NCBI GenBank assembly: GCA_964650405.1
Contig: CAZYTO010000304.1
Coordinates: 1 to 6,320 of the forward strand
Reading direction: 5' to 3'
From: CAZYTO01 sp964650405
GTDB lineage: Bacteria; Acidobacteriota; Thermoanaerobaculia; Gp7-AA8
DNA length: 6,320 bases
Made by a program: the position numbers and the translations under genes. The notes below the pieces were generated by a model, which was not told where the DNA came from, did no database searches, and saw only the letters and a list, made by a program, of their open reading frames with translations. Shown piece after piece: positions 1-5,918 of the stretch (positions are counted from its first letter, which is position 1; each line of letters begins with the position of its first letter).

Positions 1-294
1 AAGTACTTCGCCCTCATCCCGGCGCTCTTTCTGGTCACCTTCCCCGAGCTGCAGGCGCTGAACGTCATGCACCTGGCCACGCCGCAGAGCGCCATCCTTT
101 CCGCGGTCATCTTCAACGCCCTGATCATCGTGGCCCTCATCCCCCTGGCCCTGCGCGGCGTCAGCTACCGGCCCCTCGGCGCCGGCCGCATCCTGCGCCG
201 CAACCTCATGCTCTACGGCGCCGGCGGCGTGGCCATCCCGTTCGTGGGCATCAAGATCATCGACGTCCTGCTGCACGTCCTGAGGCTGGCATGA
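1..294 (+). CDS. kdpB: KdpB C-terminus (K+-transporting P-type ATPase, ATP-binding subunit), partial
   Basis: This is the end of the catalytic P-type ATPase subunit of the KdpFABC potassium pump; only the last 97 residues are in the window. The frame is open from base 1, reading KYFALIPALFLVTFPELQAL, then NVMHLATPQSAILSAVIFNA and ALRGVSYRPLGA. These are the hallmark last membrane helices and loops of KdpB. The phosphorylation site and nucleotide-binding domain lie upstream of the window. The stop TGA overlaps the ATG of kdpC (ATGA), which is typical of kdpBC and points to translational coupling. Identification is by recognition of conserved family motifs and by the following kdpC. Confidence 0.96.
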   Translation, partial: KYFALIPALFLVTFPELQALNVMHLATPQSAILSAVIFNALIIVALIPLALRGVSYRPLGAGRILRRNLMLYGAGGVAIPFVGIKIIDVLLHVLRLA

Positions 295-863
295 AACAGC
301 ACACGCTCATCTCCCTCCGCATGACGCTGGCTCTTCTCGTCCTCACCTGCGGCGTCTATCCGCTCCTGGTGTGGGGCATCGGGCAGGCGGCCTTCCGCGA
401 CCAGGCCAACGGCTCGCTGCTCATGCGCAACGGCAGGGTCATCGGCTCGGCGCTCATCGCCCAGAACTTCACGGGCCAGCGGTTCTTCCATCCGCGGCCC
501 TCCGCCGCCGGCAACGACGGCTACGACCCGAGCGCCAGCGGCGGGACGAACTGGGGGATGACGTCGAAGAAGCTGCGCGACGCCATCCGGGATCGCACCT
601 CGGGCTACGCTGAGGTCCGGCCGGCCGGCGGCATCCCCGCCGACGCCGTGACCGCGTCGTGTTCGGGTGTCGATCCCAACATCTCGCCGGCCAACGCGTA
701 CGCCCAGGCGCCGCGCGTGGCCCGGGCGAACGGCGTGGCGCCGCCGCGGATCCGGGCCCTCATCGACAGCCACACCGAGGGGCGCTTCCTGGGTATTTTC
801 GGCGAGCCGCGGGTCAACGTCCTCCGGCTCAACCTCGCCCTCGAGGAGACCGCGCGCCGGTGA
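291..863 (+). CDS. kdpC: KdpC, K+-transporting ATPase subunit C
   Basis: A 190-aa protein, the usual length for KdpC, the single-span subunit that stabilises the KdpFABC complex and helps ATP binding by KdpB. Residues about 11-31 form the one N-terminal membrane helix (LALLVLTCGVYPLLVWGIGQ). The conserved periplasmic blocks follow in order: IGSALIAQNFTGQRFFHPRP, SAAGNDGYDPSASGGTNWG, the SGVDPNISP block, and the C-terminal GRFLGIFGEPRVNVLRLNLA. In the T-A-S-x-S-G-V/L-D-P block, the position that is usually glycine is cysteine here (TASCSGVDPN), a minor oddity. The start ATG overlaps the kdpB stop by 4 bases, and the stop overlaps a GTG start of the next gene. Confidence 0.97.
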   Translation: MKQHTLISLRMTLALLVLTCGVYPLLVWGIGQAAFRDQANGSLLMRNGRVIGSALIAQNFTGQRFFHPRPSAAGNDGYDPSASGGTNWGMTSKKLRDAIRDRTSGYAEVRPAGGIPADAVTASCSGVDPNISPANAYAQAPRVARANGVAPPRIRALIDSHTEGRFLGIFGEPRVNVLRLNLALEETARR

Positions 864-1237
864 GCGTCGCCGCCGCCATCCGCATCACCTCGCCGGACGA
901 GGAGCGGGTCATCCGGCATGCGGCGGATTTCGCCCGGCAACAGGGCAAGCACTGCTTCGTCATCTCCGTCGTCCGCACCCTGCCCTACGGCGACGTCTCC
1001 GAGGCCAACCGCGACATCGTCCTGCGCAACCTCCAGTTGATCGCCGGCTCGAATGCCTCCCCGGTCATGCAGGAAGGAAACGACGTTGCCCGGACGCTGT
1101 GCGCCATCGCCAAGAGCTTCGGCATCCGCACGCTCTTTCTCCAGGGTGGAACGTCGCATCTGCTGGGCCGATCGATCGCCGAGCAGATTCTCTATCTCGA
1201 TCCGCCGTTCGATGTTGTTGTCGTGGGGTCGGAATGA
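860..1237 (+). CDS. Small universal-stress-protein-like protein in the kdp operon
   Basis: A 125-aa protein starting at GTG 860, whose GTGA overlaps the kdpC stop. This start is chosen because the 4-base overlap copies the kdpB/kdpC junction and because upstream sequence in the frame is only shadow of kdpC. The sequence has the alternating beta-alpha pattern of a Usp/Rossmann-like fold: AAIRITSPDEERVIRHAADF, HCFVISVVRTLPYGD, a helix in the centre, then SFGIRTLFLQGG and a final strand FDVVVVGSE. The classical Usp ATP loop (G-2x-G-9x-G-S/T) is not clear, although QGGTSHLLGRS near residues 100-110 sits about where it would be. It probably works with the Usp domain of the short KdpD next door, as a cytoplasmic partner or regulatory module; that role is inference. 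Confidence 0.85.
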   Translation: MSVAAAIRITSPDEERVIRHAADFARQQGKHCFVISVVRTLPYGDVSEANRDIVLRNLQLIAGSNASPVMQEGNDVARTLCAIAKSFGIRTLFLQGGTSHLLGRSIAEQILYLDPPFDVVVVGSE

Positions 1238-1299
1238 TTCCGTTGTCCGTTGTTCGCCGCTCGCCTTTCGCCAACCCCCGCTCGCCCGATAATTGGTCA

Positions 1300-2442
1300 A
1301 TGATGGGTGAAACGGACCGCGGCCGCCGCGCCGACGACTACCTCGCCCTGACCCGCCGCGAGTCGGCCAAGGGGAAGCTGAAGGTGTACCTCGGCATGGC
1401 CGCCGGCGTCGGCAAGAGCGTACGCATGCTGGACGACGCTCACGTCCTGCGGCGCCAGGGAGTCGACATCGTCGTCGGCTACATCGAGCCCCACGGCCGC
1501 GCGGAGACGGTGGCCCGCATCGGCGACCTGGAGGTGATCCCGCGGGCGCAGCTCCACTACAAGGACGTGGTGCTCGAAGAGATGGACCTCGACGCCTGCC
1601 TGCAGCGCAAGCCCGACGTCCTCGTCGTCGACGAACTGCCGCATACCAACGCCCCCGGCTCCCGCCACGAGAAGCGCTGGCAGGACGTGGAGGAGCTGCT
1701 CGGGGCGGGCATCTCCGTGATGACGGCCATGAACGTCCAGCACCTCGAAGGCGTGCAGGACGTCGTGCGCTCGGTGACGGGGATCGAGATCCGCGAGCGC
1801 GTGCCCGACCGCGTCATCCGCGAGGCAGCGAACGTGATCCTGGTCGATCTTCCCGTGCCGGAGCTGCAGGAGCGCCTGCGGCAGGGAAAGATCTATCCGC
1901 CGGAGCAGGCCCGGCGCGCCCTCGACAACTTCTTCCGGGCCGAGTTGCTGGTGAAGCTGCGCGAGCTGGCGCTGCTGCAGACGGCGGACTACTCGGGCCG
2001 TCACGCGGCGACGTCGGCGGACGTCGAGGCGACGCTCACCCCGCGCATCGCCGTGGCCCTCCCCTTCGAGCCGGCCGTGGCACGGTCGCTCATCCTCCGC
2101 GGCTCCCGCCTAGCCGGCCGGATGAATACCCGCTGGTTCGCGCTCTACGTCCGGCGCCGCCAGGATCACGCGGAGAACATGACCGCCCAGCAGCATCGCC
2201 TCCTGACGGAGAACGTCCAACTGGCCATGTCCCTCGGCGCGAGCGTGGTCATCCGCGAGTCGGAGGACGTCGTAGCCACGATCCTGGACGTGATCCGCCA
2301 GGAAAACGTCTCCCTCCTCGTGGTCGGCCGCGCCTCGCGGGCCGGACTGCTGGGCCGGCTGTCGCCGGGCATCGTGCAGCGCCTGCAGGAGGCGAAGGGG
2401 TTCGATCTGCTGATCGCGGACTCGGACGACGATCGGGAGTAG
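1300..2442 (+). CDS. kdpD: Truncated KdpD: N-terminal sensor domain plus Usp domain, no histidine kinase
   Basis: A 380-aa protein homologous to the cytoplasmic N-terminal part of the K+ sensor KdpD (E. coli KdpD is about 894 aa). Residues 25-44 hold the KdpD Walker A (GMAAGVGKS, K39-S40). Residues 108-124 hold the Walker B-like block LVVDELPHTNAPGSRHEKRW. NVQHLEG and VTGIEIRERVPD follow, then the end of the domain near residue 235. Residues about 245-375 form a Usp domain (PRIAVALPFEP, then LLVVGRASRAGLLGRLSPG). The four membrane helices, HAMP/GAF-like part, H-box and ATPase domain are all absent; a normal stop follows the Usp domain, so this is not a window-edge effect. ATG 1300 is preferred because it places the Walker A as in E. 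coli KdpD; ATG 1303 is equivalent. An in-frame ATG at 1234 overlaps the previous stop (ATGA) and would add 22 residues of low-complexity look. Stand-alone N-terminal KdpD proteins are known, for example in Anabaena. Confidence 0.93.
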   Translation: MMGETDRGRRADDYLALTRRESAKGKLKVYLGMAAGVGKSVRMLDDAHVLRRQGVDIVVGYIEPHGRAETVARIGDLEVIPRAQLHYKDVVLEEMDLDACLQRKPDVLVVDELPHTNAPGSRHEKRWQDVEELLGAGISVMTAMNVQHLEGVQDVVRSVTGIEIRERVPDRVIREAANVILVDLPVPELQERLRQGKIYPPEQARRALDNFFRAELLVKLRELALLQTADYSGRHAATSADVEATLTPRIAVALPFEPAVARSLILRGSRLAGRMNTRWFALYVRRRQDHAENMTAQQHRLLTENVQLAMSLGASVVIRESEDVVATILDVIRQENVSLLVVGRASRAGLLGRLSPGIVQRLQEAKGFDLLIADSDDDRE

Positions 2443-2453
2443 GGGCGATGTAG

Positions 2454-2472
2454 GGCACCGCCGCGCGGTGCC
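2454..2472 (+). terminator. GC-rich hairpin just after kdpD
   Basis: GGCACCG (2454-2460) and CGGTGCC (2466-2472) form a perfect 7-bp stem with a 5-base loop, 11 bases after the kdpD stop. No T-run follows; the next bases are GAACCCCC. It could therefore be a weak or factor-assisted terminator, an mRNA-stabilising hairpin, or one unit of an interspersed palindromic repeat. The position at the operon end is what supports the call. Confidence 0.35.
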
Positions 2473-2548
2473 GAACCCCCGCGGGCGTGTAAGCACGCAG
2501 AATCAAGGATGAAGGGTGGGACCGGAATAGACCGGACCTGGCGTAACC

Positions 2549-2558
2549 TTGCGTGCAA
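2549..2558. promoter_or_regulatory. Short inverted repeat at the antitoxin start
   Basis: TTGC-GT-GCAA is an imperfect palindrome (two 4-base arms, 2-base centre) ending one base before the antitoxin ATG. Antitoxins of type II pairs often repress their own promoter through such sites. With only 4-base arms this may be chance. Confidence 0.2.
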
Positions 2559-2559
2559 C

Positions 2560-2760
2560 ATGACCAAAGTTGAGGCTCTCGAGCGGGGCGTGCAGGCGCT
2601 GACGCCGGATGAATTGGCAGCGTTTCGGGAGTGGTTTGCCGAATACGACTGGAAGGCGTGGGACCGGCAGATCGAGCGCGATTCCGCGGCGGGCAAACTC
2701 GACAAGCTGGCAGCCGAGGCGCTTGCCGAATTTGAACTGGGCGAGACGAGAGAGATTTGA
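2560..2760 (+). CDS. Antitoxin-like small protein of a type II toxin-antitoxin pair
   Basis: A 66-aa acidic, helical protein: MTKVEALERGVQALTPDELA at the N-terminus, then FREWFAEYDWKAWDRQIERD (residues about 23-42), then GKLDKLAAEALAEFELG and a short charged tail. The conserved feature is the W-x-x-W-D-R-Q-I-E-x-D segment followed by G-K-L-D. This pattern is recognised from small proteins encoded directly before a RelE/ParE-like toxin. Start ATG 2560 is chosen because the family begins a few residues before the helix T-P-D-E-L. The in-frame ATG at 2509 would add 17 residues of unlike sequence. No good Shine-Dalgarno is visible, so translation may be leaderless or weak. The stop TGA overlaps a TTG start of the toxin frame (TTGA). 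The toxin is broken, so this gene is probably an orphan antitoxin. Confidence 0.75.
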   Translation: MTKVEALERGVQALTPDELAAFREWFAEYDWKAWDRQIERDSAAGKLDKLAAEALAEFELGETREI

Positions 2761-3011
2761 GCCATCAGGCGTCCGGCAAGTTCTGGCGGCATTTCGACCA
2801 ATTGACCGTCGAGGTTCAGGAACTTGCGCGAGCCAATTTCGTTTGCTCAAAGCCGACCCACAGCACCCTTCACTTCACTTCAAACGAGTCGGGAAGTACT
2901 GGTCCGTCCGGATCGGCTCCGGACATCGTGCGTTAGGTGTCGATTCGGCCGAAAGGAATCCTCTGGTTCTGGATCGGCACGCACGAGGAGTACGAAAGAT
3001 TGATCGGCTGA
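2757..3011 (+). pseudogene. RelE/ParE-like toxin gene broken by two compensating frameshifts
   Basis: Reading from TTG 2757, which overlaps the antitoxin stop, gives SHQASGKFWRHFDQLTVEVQ and ELARANF up to about 2839. The homologous sequence then continues one base out of phase as RLLKADPQHPSLHFKRVGKY and WSVRIGSGHRALGVDSA, up to about 2950. It returns to the first frame as KGILWFWIGTHEEYERLIG and stops at TGA 3009. The three pieces join into an 84-85-residue RelE/ParE-fold toxin-like protein with the typical blocks H-P-S-L-H-F-K, Y-W-S-V-R and W-F-W-I-G-T-H-x-E-Y. One base is missing near 2837-2840 (in the TTTC run) and one is extra near 2949-2951. Unshifted, translation ends at TAG 2934 with an unrelated tail, so toxin activity should be lost unless frameshifting or sequence error explains it. 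Confidence 0.8.
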
Positions 3012-3236
3012 CACCTCGGCATGACCCCCTGACCGCACGGACACGTTTGCCGCACAGTCACTGTCCACCGATGTACATTTCTTGTACGGCGTATCGAGCA
3101 TCACCCTGACGTAAGTCACTGAGCCGGCGCCCTTCAGCGAGTGGTATCGGACCTGCTTCAGGAGGCGTGGCCTCGTGAGCGCACGCGCCGCGAGCACATG
3201 TCCGGGAGCGAAATCTGGGAGAGAAAGGACTGCAAC
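3012..3236. other. Intergenic region with small palindromes, no gene seen
   Basis: No coding sequence is supported here. It contains a perfect 11-base odd palindrome, ACAGT-C-ACTGT at 3054-3064, and a GTAC...GTAC inverted pair near 3074-3085. The heptamer GTCACTG occurs at 3057 and again at 3115. The promoter of the following secreted protein is expected here, but no convincing -35/-10 pair was found by eye. Confidence 0.4.
3222..3229 (+). promoter_or_regulatory. Ribosome binding site that fixes the propeller-protein start
   Basis: AGAAAGGA lies 7 bases before ATG 3237. It decides against the longer in-frame start at 3141, because the signal peptide begins at 3237. Confidence 0.75.
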
Positions 3237-4412
3237 ATGAAGTGGAGACCTGAACGGCATTCCCCAACTCGTCGCCTGGGAGGGGCGATCGTCGCCGCGG
3301 TGCTGATGCTGGCGTCATCCGTTGCCGGACAGGACTACCGGATCGCATTCATGGCAAAAGGAAAGAACGACACCGCGGCAGGCCCTCCGCAGCACTGCTG
3401 CGGGACGGGGCTTTACGTGATGGACTCCAACGGGGCTCATCTCAAACAGGTGAGCGACGACAACGTCGCCGTGCTGCTGGATGGCGCATGGTCTCCCGAC
3501 GGAGCGCATCTCGCGTTCGTGGCCCTTCGCGAAGGAGGCATGCGGCTGGGCGCCGGAGGCGTGACGTGGAACGGCAACAGCGATGAGGAGCTCGTCAGGA
3601 AGTACAACCTGCCATTTCACTTTGCGGTTTACGTCATGAAGAGTGACGGGACGGAGCAGAGGCGTTTGCTCGACGTTCCTGCGTTACCGGGCGTCCGCTG
3701 GTCACCTGACGGCAGGCGGCTGGTCCTCTCCTCGGCGTACGAAAGCTCGAAAGGAGGCGCCGCCGCAGGCGGGCCGAGGGGACCTGCCGGAAGCGCCGTT
3801 TACGTCGCCGACGTTGCAACGGGCGGCGTCAAGCGCATCACGGCACTCGGCGAGACTCCGATGAACCCCTCCGCCGTCTGGTCGCCCGACGGCGCACAAG
3901 TCGCGTACATCTGTCGTGATTCGAACGGACCGGCGGGGATCTGCATCGTGAACCCCGATGGCTCGGGACGGCGACGCCTGACCGAAGGGTATGCGAACGC
4001 TGCCTTCCCCGCCTGGTCGCCGAACGGCCGGCGCATCGCCTTTACCGGAGCGCCTGACACGGCGCCCACCGACGCCGGCGTCTACGTGGTCGCTGCGAAT
4101 GGCGAAAACGCGGTTCGCGTCAGCAGACTGCGCGCGACGCGGCTCGTCTGGTCACCCGAGGGCAGAAGCCTGCTCCTCCACGGATCGTCCGGCTCCTACC
4201 TGGTCGATCTCGAAGCCAACTCGGGGATGAAGCTGCCCATCCCTCCGCGTGCGCTCGACCATGCCTTCACTCCCGACGGCAAGACCATCCTCTACCGCTT
4301 GCCGGACGGCATCGGCGTCGGAATCTATGCCGTCAGTACGGAGGGCGGCGGCGCGCATCCATTGGATACGGCGGATCTCCGCGTCGGGGGTTTTGCGGTG
4401 AGTGGCCGGTGA
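3237..4412 (+). CDS. Secreted TolB/PD40-type beta-propeller protein
   Basis: A 391-aa protein with an N-terminal signal peptide: basic MKWRPERHSPTRR, a hydrophobic core GAIVAAVLMLASS, and a likely signal peptidase I site after SVA near residue 30. The mature part is a TolB-like propeller with six PD40-type blades marked by W-S-P-D-G or close variants. These are at residues about 85 (WSPDGAHLAFV), 155 (WSPDGRRLVLS), 215 (WSPDGAQVAYI), 260 (WSPNGRRIAFT), 305 (WSPEGRSLLLH) and 344 (FTPDGKTILYR). Lines such as YVMDSNG, YVMKSDG and CIVNPDGSGRRRL are the matching inter-blade strands. There is no added peptidase, kinase or OmpA domain, so the role is probably protein or ligand binding in the periplasm. 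A vicinal Cys-Cys pair (residues 54-55) sits before the first blade. It is a stand-alone gene without tol neighbours, so it should not be called tolB. Confidence 0.88.
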   Translation: MKWRPERHSPTRRLGGAIVAAVLMLASSVAGQDYRIAFMAKGKNDTAAGPPQHCCGTGLYVMDSNGAHLKQVSDDNVAVLLDGAWSPDGAHLAFVALREGGMRLGAGGVTWNGNSDEELVRKYNLPFHFAVYVMKSDGTEQRRLLDVPALPGVRWSPDGRRLVLSSAYESSKGGAAAGGPRGPAGSAVYVADVATGGVKRITALGETPMNPSAVWSPDGAQVAYICRDSNGPAGICIVNPDGSGRRRLTEGYANAAFPAWSPNGRRIAFTGAPDTAPTDAGVYVVAANGENAVRVSRLRATRLVWSPEGRSLLLHGSSGSYLVDLEANSGMKLPIPPRALDHAFTPDGKTILYRLPDGIGVGIYAVSTEGGGAHPLDTADLRVGGFAVSGR

Positions 4413-4636
4413 GTCTGACGATCCATAGCTGATCAACACAGCCCGTTGCCACGGCTTCTACCCGGAAACCGCGGTAACGCGTCACGACGCTGCGCCGGTC
4501 AGGAGGGAGAGAGGACCGGCGGTCGTGAATGCTGATGCCGATGGGTCAGGACGATCGAGGCACTTCGCGCAACGGCTGGAGCGGCAGGCTGAGAGGTTGA
4601 ATCCCGTTCCCGTTGGGCTTCGGATAGCGGATGTAG
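4413..4636. other. Intergenic region before the membrane protein
   Basis: No gene is supported. It holds a hairpin with a purine-rich loop (listed separately), an ACCGCGGT palindrome at 4468-4475, and an ACGCGT at 4477. A GTG-started frame from 4525 to 4782 is arginine-rich and overlaps the next gene, so it is treated as noise. Confidence 0.4.
4493..4521 (+). promoter_or_regulatory. Hairpin presenting an AGGAGG-type sequence in its loop
   Basis: CGCCGGTC (4493-4500) pairs perfectly with GACCGGCG (4514-4521), an 8-bp GC stem. The 13-base loop AGGAGGGAGAGAG contains a full Shine-Dalgarno core. No convincing gene starts at the right distance: GTG 4525 opens only a dubious frame and the next real gene begins at 4637 or later. 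It could be an RNA-binding or translational control site in the leader of that gene, or chance. Confidence 0.35.
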
Positions 4637-5614
4637 TTGATCGCAAGACATCTAGGCTTCGAGCCGGTCGGCCCGGACGTTCTCGCTCCAGCCATCCGTC
4701 GAGCGCTCATGGAACGGCAGATCGAGATCGCATCCTGCGAGGCGATCCTGCCAAACGGCGGCAGGTTCACGGGTCGCCATGACGAGTTCCCACCGGTCGA
4801 CGTACGGAAACTACAGGCCGGCATCACGATTCAGATCGAGTGGGTCCCAAAGATCGGAGGCATTAGCCGCATCGAACTCGACGGCCGTATCGATGAGATT
4901 TTCATCCGCAGGCCCTTCGTCGCGAAAGAGCACGTTCGGCTCCTCACCCAGATTCGCAAGTGGCGGCACGACGGATTGGCAGTGGAATCGTTCGGCGAAA
5001 CCAACGACGAAGAGAACGAACCAGGCATCGATCGAGCGATTCGCGAGTACGTCGAGACGCATCCCGACGTCGTTGCGGAGGACGACCTCCGGATACGTGA
5101 ACAGTTTCTCGATCATATTCGTGACGTGGCCCATTCGGAGCGTCAGGAATACGAACGCGAAATTGCCTTGGTGCGAACGGACGAACGCCGCGCATCCTTG
5201 TTCCTGCTGATCGCTATCGGGCTAGGTCTCGTTCTCTTCGCTGCCGGCACATTTCTTCTTTTCTTGCACAAGGTTACATTCGGAACGGTCAGCGAGCTGT
5301 GTGCCTTGCTGAGCGGCGGTGCCACAGCTCTACTCCGTTTGAATCTGAACGGATTGAAGGTGAAGCGTGCATCGATCGAAAACCGGCAAAGAGATAGCCG
5401 GGACACCGCCCTGATGATCCAGGCCGCCATGGCGCATTCCGAAAACCGAAAGCGATCCTCGGAGATCAGCCGTGTCACTCAGCTCCTGATGGCCCGCGTC
5501 ACACAAACGCCATTGCAAGCTGACGAGCAGGCACAAGCTGGATTCAGACAGCGACCGAAGAGAAAGCGACGGCGTCCGCCGAAGAACGAGCCGGCGAATA
5601 CGTCCTCCGGCTAG
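4637..5614 (+). CDS. Unrecognised two-TM membrane protein with globular N-terminus and basic tail
   Basis: Up to 325 aa from TTG 4637; the first ATG in frame is 4709 (301 aa). Stops at 4625 and 4634 block extension. The longer form is given because residues 1-24 (ARHLGFEPVGPDVLAPAIRR) read like coding sequence. Residues about 25-110 look like a mixed alpha/beta domain (EIASCEAILPNGGRF, ISRIELDGRIDEIFI). Residues about 125-185 are highly charged and helical. Two membrane helices follow at about 188-210 (SLFLLIAIGLGLVLFAAGTF) and 213-233. Next come an amphipathic helix with NRQRDSRDTALMIQAAMAH and a basic tail, QRPKRKRRRPPK. The hairpin plus following helix resembles, by eye, the two-TM module found with TRADD-N domains in bacterial immunity proteins; this is tentative. 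The DNA is less GC-rich than kdp, suggesting transfer. Confidence 0.7.
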   Translation: MIARHLGFEPVGPDVLAPAIRRALMERQIEIASCEAILPNGGRFTGRHDEFPPVDVRKLQAGITIQIEWVPKIGGISRIELDGRIDEIFIRRPFVAKEHVRLLTQIRKWRHDGLAVESFGETNDEENEPGIDRAIREYVETHPDVVAEDDLRIREQFLDHIRDVAHSERQEYEREIALVRTDERRASLFLLIAIGLGLVLFAAGTFLLFLHKVTFGTVSELCALLSGGATALLRLNLNGLKVKRASIENRQRDSRDTALMIQAAMAHSENRKRSSEISRVTQLLMARVTQTPLQADEQAQAGFRQRPKRKRRRPPKNEPANTSSG

Positions 5615-5699
5615 TGGTCACCTGACATTTTCCGAACATCGTTGCCGTTCGCGCAGCCCGAGTCTGCAAACTCTGTTGCGCCACTGTCACGAAACGCCC
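5615..5699. other. Unassigned spacer between the membrane protein gene and the hsdM fragment
   Basis: The first bases contain GTCA-CC-TGAC (5618-5627) followed by ATTTTCCGAACA, which has the look of an insertion-sequence terminal repeat. No matching second end and no transposase are seen. Homology to HsdM stops abruptly at 5700, so this stretch includes the left breakpoint of the hsdM scrap. Confidence 0.3.
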
Positions 5700-5918
5700 C
5701 AGGACGTTGGCCTTTACTCCCTGCGCGTAGAAGATACCGGCCGGAAGTCGGAGCAGCGTGTGGACGTCGGCCTGCTTGAGCAGCTCGCGGCGGACCGTTT
5801 CGCCGGCGCCTCCTTCGAACAGGACGTTGTCCGGCACGACAACGGCGGCGCGGCCGTGCTGCTTCAGGATCGTGAAGATGTGCTGGACGAAGTTGAGCTG
5901 CTTGTTGCTGGTCGAGGC
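5700..5918 (-). pseudogene. hsdM: Internal fragment of a type I restriction-modification methyltransferase (HsdM)
   Basis: On the - strand, 73 codons without a frameshift read ASTSNKQLNFVQHIFTILKQ, HGRAAVVVPDNVLFEGGAGE, TVRRELLKQADVHTLLRLPA and GIFYAQGVKANVL. This is the strongly conserved block after the catalytic motif of one HsdM (N6-adenine methylase) branch, where KANVL is normally followed by F-F-D. Here it turns into unrelated sequence at 5699, and upstream of A-S-T-S-N-K-Q a stop (TAG, 5919-5921) replaces the usual tryptophan. The Asn-Pro-Pro-Phe catalytic motif, SAM-binding region, and N- and C-terminal helical domains are all missing, so it cannot be an active enzyme. It is a scrap of a former defence locus. 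The downstream reading from ATG 5837 is open to 5544 only by chance. Confidence 0.88.

Noticed and set aside
667..1299. Extension of the kdpD frame upstream to 667
   Set aside because: The translation is arginine-rich shadow of kdpC and the Usp gene; KdpD homology begins after 1300.
213..2004. Long reverse-strand open frames opposite kdpC, the Usp gene and kdpD (for example 213-773, 605-1300, 1297-2004)
   Set aside because: They are Arg/Ala/His-rich shadows that arise from GC-rich codon third positions; the + strand genes are clearly identified by family motifs.
3054..3064. Perfect ACAGT-C-ACTGT palindrome as an operator
   Set aside because: Single short copy, no adjacent promoter recognised; mentioned in the intergenic entry but not claimed as a site.
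2609..3109. A 166-aa + strand frame across the toxin region
   Set aside because: Only its middle part (about 2840-2950) is real toxin sequence; the ends are out-of-frame shadow. It is explained by the toxin pseudogene.
3141..3236. N-terminal extension of the propeller protein to 3141
   Set aside because: A strong ribosome site and a normal signal peptide fit ATG 3237; the extension would bury the signal peptide.
4525..4782. 85-aa GTG-started frame after the purine-loop hairpin
   Set aside because: Arg/Ser-rich composition, overlaps the better-supported 4637 gene, and has no recognisable motif. Kept only as a note in the hairpin finding.
4546..4827. Reverse-strand frame containing INYIRYPKPNGNGIQ
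   Set aside because: The phrase looks protein-like, but the rest of the frame is shadow of the + strand gene and no family was recognised.
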